From assembly GCA_002701865.2 (NCBI GenBank), contig NZWH02000016.1:80867-87479 (forward strand): DNA of 6,613 bases. The letters run 5' to 3'. Positions 1-5,505 of the stretch are shown one piece after another; within the stretch, counting starts at the first letter, position 1; each line of letters opens with the position of its first letter. The DNA comes from a bacterium. GTDB lineage: Bacteria; Desulfobacterota_D; UBA1144. A program made the position numbers and the translations under genes. Under the pieces are notes generated by a model, which searched no databases, was not told where the DNA came from, and was given only the letters and a program-made list of their open reading frames with translations.

Positions 1-515
1 CCAATATATTGCCCTTGTATATCATTATAGCTTCTCGTCTTTGATCCTAATTCCCTTATTTTACAATCACTATCTACCATGAGGCTTTCCGCATCTGATA
101 AAGGATCATCGAATCTCAATTTCCAGCAATTAAGCCAAGCTTTGTCAATAACCACAGCAACTTCAGCATTACTAGCAAGTAATTTTTTGAGGTTATCTTC
201 CTCATAAACAATATCACCATATGAAATTATCAAATCACCTTTTTTTTCAATGAATGGCAAGGCATTAAACAAACTATTAACCATATTGGTAGTTTTATAA
301 TTAGTATTGTAATAACAATTGAAACCTAGTTTTTCAATAAGCTCTCCTCGATGACCAGTGGCTATTGCAATATCAGAAATCCCAGCTTTTTTTAAAGTTG
401 AGATTTGCCTTTCTAATAAAGTTTTATTACAGAGTTCTACTAAAATTTTAGGTAGGTCATTAGTTAATGGTCTTAATCGAGTTCCTTGACCTGCAGCTAG
501 GATTAATGCTCTCAT
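1..515 (-). CDS. Nucleotidyltransferase, probable CTP:phosphoglutamine cytidylyltransferase (Cj1416-like), 3' end cut by window edge
   Basis: I translated this from the minus strand; about 171 residues are present and the C-terminus lies beyond the left edge. It starts MRALILAAGQGTRLRPLT, the nucleotide-binding loop of the sugar-phosphate/phosphocholine nucleotidyltransferase family, followed by PK (Lys23). YGDIVY near residues 99-104 carries the expected metal-binding Asp101. The ATG shares its A with the stop of the amidotransferase gene (TAATG), so translation is probably coupled. By itself the fold could act on a sugar phosphate or phosphocholine. The neighbours, a glutamine-kinase-like protein and a class-I amidotransferase, match the C. 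jejuni phosphoramidate set, where Cj1416 joins CMP from CTP to L-glutamine phosphate. The family call is secure; the substrate is inferred from context. It is probably cytoplasmic, as no signal peptide is visible. Confidence 0.85.
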   Translation of the reverse strand, partial: MRALILAAGQGTRLRPLTNDLPKILVELCNKTLLERQISTLKKAGISDIAIATGHRGELIEKLGFNCYYNTNYKTTNMVNSLFNALPFIEKKGDLIISYGDIVYEEDNLKKLLASNAEVAVVIDKAWLNCWKLRFDDPLSDAESLMVDSDCKIRELGSKTRSYNDIQGQYI

Positions 516-1141
516 TATTCAACAAACCCTTTTATAAGGTTTAAATCGTTTTGATTAAATGGCTCCTCACGCTCGGGATGCCACATGATGCCAAAAATCG
601 GAAGCTCTTTGTGATAAAAACTTTCAATTGTTCCGTCTTCAGCTAGGGCTAATGGAAACAGCGACTCTCCTAGTCCTGGTTCTTCTATGCACCATTTATG
701 ATAACTATTAACATCTCTACTTCTTTCTTTTAAATATTTATTTGTAAAATTTAATTTGTGTCTAGTTCCTACATGATTCTCAATCTTTGATATTGACCCA
801 TTAAAAAAAGTGTTAATTATTTGCATGCCTCTGCAAATCCCTACTACTGGAATTTTTTCTTCTATAGCAATCCTAATTAGTCTTTCTTCAAAAAGATCTC
901 TTTCTCTAGATGAATCTTGTGCATCTTTATCAAACCTATAGATACTATTACCTCCTGTTAAAATAATTGCAGAAATATTTATACTCTCTACGATTTCCTC
1001 AGGGGAAATTAGATTAGACAACGGATAAGGTAAGAAGCCAAGTTTGCGAACTAAATAAGCCCACCTTTGATCCAAGCAGTCACGCTTTTCATCGTAATCG
1101 CTTACATTCTCAACTCTTTGACTAATAGCTAATATCTTCAC
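515..1141 (-). CDS. Class-I glutamine amidotransferase-like hydrolase (peptidase C26 family), probable gamma-glutamyl-CDP-amidate hydrolase (Cj1417-like)
   Basis: This 208-residue protein has the complete class-I amidotransferase triad. The nucleophile is Cys103 in GICRGMQ, and His188 and Glu190 lie in MWHPERE. An LTGGNSIY strand-turn (residues 61-68) and a VNSYHKW motif (144-150) are typical of the gamma-glutamyl-GABA hydrolase (PuuD/C26) group. It is shorter than PuuD (about 250 residues) and close in size to Cj1417, which releases glutamate from CDP-L-glutamine to leave cytidine diphosphoramidate. I infer that same role from its position between a glutamine-kinase-like gene and a nucleotidyltransferase. 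The start is GTG at 1141, chosen because MKILAIS is the first beta strand of the fold. A weak AAGG overlaps the upstream stop codon about 14 bases before it. The gap to the kinase gene is 16 bases. The stop overlaps the next ATG by one base. Other gamma-glutamyl substrates are possible. Confidence 0.88.
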   Translation of the reverse strand: MKILAISQRVENVSDYDEKRDCLDQRWAYLVRKLGFLPYPLSNLISPEEIVESINISAIILTGGNSIYRFDKDAQDSSRERDLFEERLIRIAIEEKIPVVGICRGMQIINTFFNGSISKIENHVGTRHKLNFTNKYLKERSRDVNSYHKWCIEEPGLGESLFPLALAEDGTIESFYHKELPIFGIMWHPEREEPFNQNDLNLIKGFVE

Positions 1142-1157
1142 AAATATAAATTGTACC

Positions 1158-4145
1158 TTAATTGATAATAATAATATGATGATTAACGCAATCTAATTTA
1201 ATTTTATTACTTTTAGATAGCTTGTTAAACAACTTGTCTCCTACTCCAATAGCTGCAGGAAGACCTAATTCTGCTGCCCTAATAGCCATATGAGAGTTCG
1301 CTCCTCCATACTTGGTGATTAATCCCAAAATATTATGGCCAAAGACCCAATCGTAACCAGGGTCTGCCTGCTCTATGAAAATAATTTTACCTTTTATGTC
1401 ATCTTCAACTCTTAAACTTAAGTTTTTTAATTCACCTATTACTTTCTTGTTAGTAATAAAATTTATTTGGGCGCTATAATGTTCAAAACAATAAAAATCT
1501 TTTTTACTTTTTATTAGTGAAGGAATTTCAAACATATAGCTGAGCTTATGTTCTGCCATACGTCTTTTTATAATTTTCTTAGCATTATTAATATTTAAAT
1601 CACCAATGGCTAACCGCTTGAAGTCTTCATATTCTAAATAAACTATATGCTGACGAGTAATCCCTACTTCTTTTCCAAAATCTATAAAGCAATCTAATGC
1701 CCTACTTAAATTGTAAGTAAATTCTAGCTTTGTTTCTTCACGTGCCATTATTGCCTTCTTAATGTATTTCATTATTTCAATTGGACTTATATCTAATTCC
1801 AGATCCTTAAAAGCTGTAGAAATAAGTTTCTCCTGCTCTTTAGATAGTTCAAAAACCACAGGTTTTTTATTGATCTTGTTACTTTCAGATTTTAAATAAT
1901 ATTCTGGATTCTCCCAATAAGCAGGAGCTGTAGCATCATAAGTTCCAGGTCTTAAATGACCATACTTCTTTATTATTTGATTTAAAGTAATTTCTTTTTT
2001 AAATAAAGCTACTTGGTCATCTTGCATCCGACTAGAAACCCCATCAATTGATTCCATAAAAAAATCCACTTCATCTTTCGTAAATATACCAATTTCAATG
2101 AAACTTTTAAGAAAGCTAATGGCAATAAAAGCATGCCGTGCAGCATGAGCAAATGCTAGGGTCCCACTCTTTTTACACTCTTCGATTAAAGAGTAACCCA
2201 TATTTAGTGGGTTCGTTTCTTCTTTAAAAATTTTGTATCGATTTTTTATTAAGTTTTCCGTTGATATATGTTTATTAAAACCTACTATGGCATTTGAAGT
2301 TATGAGTTTGAGTGATTTTTCAAGCTCATGAATTTCATCCGAACTTATATTCCAAGCTCCTAATCGACTTTCTGCTTGCGCCTTAAAATTAGGCGTCCAT
2401 GATGTCAAAGCTATATCAAATTCAACTTTATCATGTAACTCTGGCCTCATAGATAAATTACCCATATAGGCCTTTACTAGCTTGGATGCTAGTTGTTTTT
2501 CAATTATGGCTGGAATAAATGACTTGAAACTAGCACTTAAATTAACATATGGTTGCCCACAAAAAGATAAAATTAATGGTTGGACTCCAAGATCTTTATA
2601 GCCAAATTCACAACGCTGCTTTGCCCAAACATCATCAGTAATTAGGAATCTATATAGGCTAAACGATAGGGGGTTTGGGCGAATTCCAATAATCTCAGCT
2701 GGATTCCAATCTGACATATTGCTAAAATATGTCGTTATCTCTGCTGGTGACTCAGATGACTCCTGATGATTGGAGAATATTAATATAGATTCATCAAGTT
2801 TGCTTCTAAAAGAATTAGCAACACTATCATAATCTCTATGATCTACAGTAATTGGTCTAACCTGAAAAATATAAACCAGCCCCTTGCTGTCTATAGCAAA
2901 TTCAATATCTAATTTGTCAAAAGATAATAAAGATTTCAATTCATCTATCGCTTCTTGAATTGGCCCTAGCTTTGGCTCTAGATTCACTAGCTCTTGGTTC
3001 TCTTTGTCATATAAAATAATAGTTCTATCATCTTGAGATGTACCTGAGGTTATTGCTTCTACAGAGCCTTGATTATCTTGAAAATTAAAAATATGATATG
3101 GAGCACCTGTTTCTAAGTGACATGTAAAGACTACTCCGGAAAGGCTTAAATCATCGAGGAACTCTTGAACTAGAACTTGATCATTCTCAAATCCTTCTCC
3201 ATAAGATGAAATAACTTTATCTATTTCTTTACCTATAGTGATATTTGAGGAGCTATCTACATTTAAGATACTTCTATATTGACCAGCAAAAGAAGCAGTC
3301 CAACCATCTTCTTGAGAGGAGCTACTTCGAATAATTAATCTCTTTTTTAAAAAACATTGTTGTATTTGTTTGACAATAGAGCTTCTATCTTGCTTCCACT
3401 TTTTTACTGTAAAGCTAATTTGGTCTCCAATCTTACTTTTCTTGACCATGGGCCCTAGCCTTGATAATGTTTCAGCTTTATTGCCCAATACAAACCTTGC
3501 AACATCTTTAGGCTCGTTGAGCTCTGCCCAATTATTACCAACATCTATGAAATCAATGCTAAACCCTTCTTTCTTCAAATATGAAAAAAGATCCAGCAAA
3601 TTATCCCCAGGAACTTCGTTCTTTAATAGCTTTATTTTTTCTATAATTCTTTGGCTTAAATGAAAAAGACCAGTAAATTCAGATTTACAGCCTTGATATT
3701 TTCCATCCGTTGGCGTGATAATCTCTGCTATTCTCAGATCTGATTTTGGCCGATCTTCGAAACGATTTTGATAATTGACATCTATTGCAACTGTAATATC
3801 TCCCTTAGCTTGGGATACCTTGTTAATAATATCAGGGCGAAAAATCGTATCAGCATAAGTAAAAATAGCCGCTGTATCTTCAAAGTCAGCTTGAAAGAAG
3901 GTGTTTAAAACTGTATTAGATTTCCAATTCTTTACTATAATATAATTAATTTCTGGATACTGATTAATAATATCTTCAATATGGTAGCCACCTAAAAAAT
4001 TAATCCGTTTATTGCCAATCACTTCCAAGCTATTGAGTTGCCAGTCCAGCACCTTAGTCTTTACACTAATCTCTTGTAGCACGGTAGGTTTCTCACCAGC
4101 TATTGGATAGGACGCTCCAAGAATATAAACATTGGTAGCAATCAT
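1158..4145 (-). CDS. PEP-synthase-like ATP-grasp/phosphohistidine kinase, probable L-glutamine kinase (Cj1418-like) with N-terminal nucleotidyltransferase-like domain
   Basis: This 995-residue protein has three parts. Residues 1-220 resemble a nucleotidyltransferase fold but lack the GxGTR loop. Residues about 265-435 are the PEP-synthase ATP-grasp domain, with IIRSSSSQEDGW (271-282), ASFAGQY, and the closing DIEFAIDS and FQVRPIT (427-433). A long middle region (about 475-760) has WNPAEIIGIRPNPL, HDKVEFD and YGHLRPGTYD, as in the glutamine-kinase-like subgroup. The C-terminal swivelling domain carries GGANSHMAIRAAELGLPAAIG, with His952 as the expected phosphorylated residue. The protein ends 43 residues later, so there is no PEP/pyruvate barrel and the phosphate must go to another acceptor. 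In C. jejuni, Cj1418 phosphorylates the glutamine amide nitrogen, giving AMP and Pi. From memory its active histidine is His737; the offset of about 215 matches the extra N-terminal domain here. The ATG overlaps the upstream stop (TAATG). The family is certain; glutamine as substrate is inferred from context. Confidence 0.88.
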   Translation of the reverse strand: MIATNVYILGASYPIAGEKPTVLQEISVKTKVLDWQLNSLEVIGNKRINFLGGYHIEDIINQYPEINYIIVKNWKSNTVLNTFFQADFEDTAAIFTYADTIFRPDIINKVSQAKGDITVAIDVNYQNRFEDRPKSDLRIAEIITPTDGKYQGCKSEFTGLFHLSQRIIEKIKLLKNEVPGDNLLDLFSYLKKEGFSIDFIDVGNNWAELNEPKDVARFVLGNKAETLSRLGPMVKKSKIGDQISFTVKKWKQDRSSIVKQIQQCFLKKRLIIRSSSSQEDGWTASFAGQYRSILNVDSSSNITIGKEIDKVISSYGEGFENDQVLVQEFLDDLSLSGVVFTCHLETGAPYHIFNFQDNQGSVEAITSGTSQDDRTIILYDKENQELVNLEPKLGPIQEAIDELKSLLSFDKLDIEFAIDSKGLVYIFQVRPITVDHRDYDSVANSFRSKLDESILIFSNHQESSESPAEITTYFSNMSDWNPAEIIGIRPNPLSFSLYRFLITDDVWAKQRCEFGYKDLGVQPLILSFCGQPYVNLSASFKSFIPAIIEKQLASKLVKAYMGNLSMRPELHDKVEFDIALTSWTPNFKAQAESRLGAWNISSDEIHELEKSLKLITSNAIVGFNKHISTENLIKNRYKIFKEETNPLNMGYSLIEECKKSGTLAFAHAARHAFIAISFLKSFIEIGIFTKDEVDFFMESIDGVSSRMQDDQVALFKKEITLNQIIKKYGHLRPGTYDATAPAYWENPEYYLKSESNKINKKPVVFELSKEQEKLISTAFKDLELDISPIEIMKYIKKAIMAREETKLEFTYNLSRALDCFIDFGKEVGITRQHIVYLEYEDFKRLAIGDLNINNAKKIIKRRMAEHKLSYMFEIPSLIKSKKDFYCFEHYSAQINFITNKKVIGELKNLSLRVEDDIKGKIIFIEQADPGYDWVFGHNILGLITKYGGANSHMAIRAAELGLPAAIGVGDKLFNKLSKSNKIKLDCVNHHIIIIN

Positions 4146-4372
4146 TATATGTTCTTAGGATTTTTGGGAACCTTAATAGGCTTCGGGTTTTTAGGATTAA
4201 GGCCAACTAAAGATTTAAACTTATGCCACAATGTCTTGAAAAATACTCCGATCATGACCGCCATTCCAATAATGATTGACATTACAACGCTTCCAGAAGC
4301 AGGGTCAATATATGCAAGAGCAACATTGGGAAAAAAGAGAATAAAAAGTATAAAATAAGATAAATTTTTCAT
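4145..4372 (-). CDS. Small YIDP-type membrane protein, function unknown
   Basis: This 75-residue protein opens with a likely signal peptide or first membrane segment (residues 3-20, ending NVALA before YIDPASGS). A second hydrophobic segment follows at about 28-48. The tail (about 49-75) is basic, rich in Lys, Pro and Asn, with repeated KNPK units. Short proteins with A-Y-I-D-P-x-[ST]-G-S followed by one transmembrane helix recur near surface-polysaccharide genes in many bacteria. I know of no assigned function. The reading frame stays open upstream into the tRNA gene, so I chose ATG 4372, where the signal-like sequence MKNLSYFILF starts. Only a distant AAGG lies upstream. Its stop overlaps the kinase ATG (TAATG), which ties it to the operon. 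It may anchor or organise a step at the membrane, but that is a guess. Confidence 0.8.
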   Translation of the reverse strand: MKNLSYFILFILFFPNVALAYIDPASGSVVMSIIIGMAVMIGVFFKTLWHKFKSLVGLNPKNPKPIKVPKNPKNI

Positions 4373-4394
4373 AAAAATAAAATAATTATCCTTA

Positions 4395-4423
4395 ATTATA
4401 CAAATTAAACATAATTTTGTACA
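4395..4423 (-). promoter_or_regulatory. Putative sigma70 promoter of the four-gene operon
   Basis: On the minus strand, TGTACA (4423-4418, four of six matches to the -35 consensus) lies 17 bases before a perfect TATAAT (4400-4395). Transcription would start near 4388, about 16 bases before the ATG at 4372. It sits between the tRNA-Asn 3' end and the first operon gene, the expected place. In AT-rich DNA a chance TATAAT is common. Read-through from the tRNA promoter is the alternative. Confidence 0.5.
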
Positions 4424-4428
4424 TAGCA

Positions 4429-4504
4429 TGGCTCCGGAGGAGGGATTTGAACCCCCGACAAAGTGATTAACAGTCACCTGCTCTGCCAGCTGAGCTACTC
4501 CGGA
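4429..4504 (-). tRNA. tRNA-Asn (anticodon GTT)
   Basis: The 76-base gene folds into a full cloverleaf. The acceptor stem TCCGGAG pairs perfectly with CTCCGGA, followed by discriminator G and an encoded CCA (4431-4429). The D arm contains AGCTCAGCTGGCAGAGC. The anticodon stem GGTGA/TCACT closes the loop CTGTTAA, giving anticodon GTT, which reads AAC and AAU. The T arm is GGGGG-TTCAAAT-CCCTC. It stands alone, upstream of and co-oriented with the surface-modification operon, and divergent from rpoH. Confidence 0.97.
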
Positions 4505-4525
4505 ATATTAAACTATAAAACTATC

Positions 4526-4554
4526 AATTTAATGTAAATGGTCTTAACAGTCAA
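4526..4554 (-). promoter_or_regulatory. Putative promoter of tRNA-Asn
   Basis: On the minus strand, TTGACT (4554-4549, five of six matches) is followed after 17 bases by TAAATT (4531-4526, four of six). Transcription would start near 4519, giving a leader of about 15 bases before the mature tRNA 5' end at 4504. The -10 is weak, so the exact placement is uncertain. Confidence 0.45.
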
Positions 4555-4570
4555 GCAACTTCACTACTTA

Positions 4571-4599
4571 TTGGCAAGATAAACCTATAAAAGTATAAT
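4571..4599 (+). promoter_or_regulatory. Sigma70-type promoter of rpoH
   Basis: TTGGCA (4571-4576, five of six matches) is separated by exactly 17 bases from a perfect TATAAT (4594-4599). Transcription should start around 4605-4608, only about 7-10 bases before the rpoH ATG at 4615. The message would be nearly leaderless, and no Shine-Dalgarno sequence is visible. The match suggests that the housekeeping sigma factor transcribes rpoH. No heat-shock-type promoter is evident in the 110-base gap. Confidence 0.7.
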
Positions 4600-4614
4600 G
4601 ATTACTAAATATTA

Positions 4615-5505
4615 ATGAGGAAAAATAATAGTAAGCTTAAAAGTAATAACAAGAATCTGCCAGTACCAGCAAATTCGCTGGAGAAATATCTTACAGAAAT
4701 AAGTAATTATGAAATTTTGTCACGCGAAGAAGAGGCAAGGTATGCCAAGGAATATAGAGACTCGGGTAACCGAGAATCCGCTAGAAAGCTAATAACTGCA
4801 AATCTTAAATTCGTAGTAAAGATTGCTATGGAATATAAAAATTATGGACTTAATTTGATGGATGTTATACAAGAAGGGAATCTTGGTCTTATGCAAGCAG
4901 TTACTAAGTTTGATCCAACAAAAAGGTATAGGTTAATTTCTTATGGAGTATGGTGGATAAGAGCATATATACAGAACTTTATAATGAAGAACTGGAGTCT
5001 TGTAAAAATTGGAACAACTCAAGGGCAAAGAAAGCTATTTTACAAAATAAGATCAGCTAAAAGTTTATATAACTCTGGAGATCTTTCTTTGGAAGAATAC
5101 TATTCAAAATTATCTAGTGATCTTAAAGTCTCGATTAAAGAAATTAAAGAAATGGATCAAAGAATGGGGGGGAAAGACTACTCGCTGGATGACGAAATTA
5201 AGACAGATGAAAAACAAACAAAAATCGACTTTCTGCCTTCTGTTTCGCAAAGTCAGGAAGAAATAATAATAGAAGACCAGCAAAAAAAAGAGTTAGAATC
5301 CAGCTTGAAAGAAGCTATACAAACCCTAAACGAAAGAGAGGCTTATATAATCAATAATAGATTATTATCTGACAAACAAATTACCTTAGAAAAATTAGGT
5401 GAAAAATTTAAGATTTCTCGTGAGCGCGTTAGGCAAATTGAAAAAACTGCGATAAAAAAAATAAAAAAAATTCTTATTAAAAATGGGATTACAGCTGACT
5501 TTTAA
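4615..5505 (+). CDS. rpoH: RNA polymerase heat-shock sigma factor RpoH (sigma-32 family)
   Basis: This 296-residue sigma factor directs RNA polymerase to heat-shock and other stress promoters. Region 1.2 covers about residues 20-50. Region 2 (about 55-125) contains NLKFVVKIA, DVIQEGNLGLMQAV and YGVWWIRAYIQ for core and -10 contacts. The RpoH-specific box is QRKLFYKIR (138-146) after WSLVKIGTT. Region 4 (about 230-288) includes LGEKFKISRERVRQIEKTA, the -35-binding helix-turn-helix. Its length is close to the 284 of E. coli RpoH. The N-terminus (2-14) is unusually Lys/Asn-rich. The start is the first ATG and has no visible Shine-Dalgarno; the promoter just upstream implies a very short leader. 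The C-terminal coding end overlaps alaS on the other strand by 17 bases. A G7 run and two A8 runs occur inside the gene. Sequence type suggests delta- or alphaproteobacterial rather than gammaproteobacterial origin. Confidence 0.95.
   Translation: MRKNNSKLKSNNKNLPVPANSLEKYLTEISNYEILSREEEARYAKEYRDSGNRESARKLITANLKFVVKIAMEYKNYGLNLMDVIQEGNLGLMQAVTKFDPTKRYRLISYGVWWIRAYIQNFIMKNWSLVKIGTTQGQRKLFYKIRSAKSLYNSGDLSLEEYYSKLSSDLKVSIKEIKEMDQRMGGKDYSLDDEIKTDEKQTKIDFLPSVSQSQEEIIIEDQQKKELESSLKEAIQTLNEREAYIINNRLLSDKQITLEKLGEKFKISRERVRQIEKTAIKKIKKILIKNGITADF
5166..5172 (+). repeat. G7 homopolymer inside rpoH
   Basis: Seven consecutive G bases span the Met184-Gly-Gly codons (ATG GGG GGG) of rpoH. This stands out in a gene that otherwise uses AT-rich codons. 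A one-base slip would shift the frame before region 4. Two A8 runs (5454-5461 and 5463-5470) lie in the last codons encoding KKIKK. Whether any of these tracts varies is not visible from one sequence. Confidence 0.9.

Noticed and set aside
3370..3663. 97-codon open frame on the plus strand
   Set aside because: It lies antisense inside the kinase gene, has no recognisable domain or initiation signal, and mirrors a well-conserved coding region.
3486..4145. Active nucleotidyltransferase activity in the kinase N-terminal domain
   Set aside because: The glycine-rich GxGTR nucleotide-binding loop is missing, so a catalytic role is unlikely even though the fold appears related.
1158..4145. Annotation as phosphoenolpyruvate synthase or pyruvate phosphate dikinase
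   Set aside because: The protein ends shortly after the phosphohistidine domain and has no PEP/pyruvate-binding barrel; the middle region matches the glutamine-kinase-like subgroup.
4149..4358. 69-codon open frame on the plus strand
   Set aside because: It is the antisense shadow of the small YIDP membrane protein; the minus-strand frame has a signal-like start, the known motif and operon overlap.
4373..4477. N-terminal extension of the small membrane protein to a start at 4477
   Set aside because: The extra 35 codons run through the tRNA-Asn gene and precede an obvious signal-like start at 4372.
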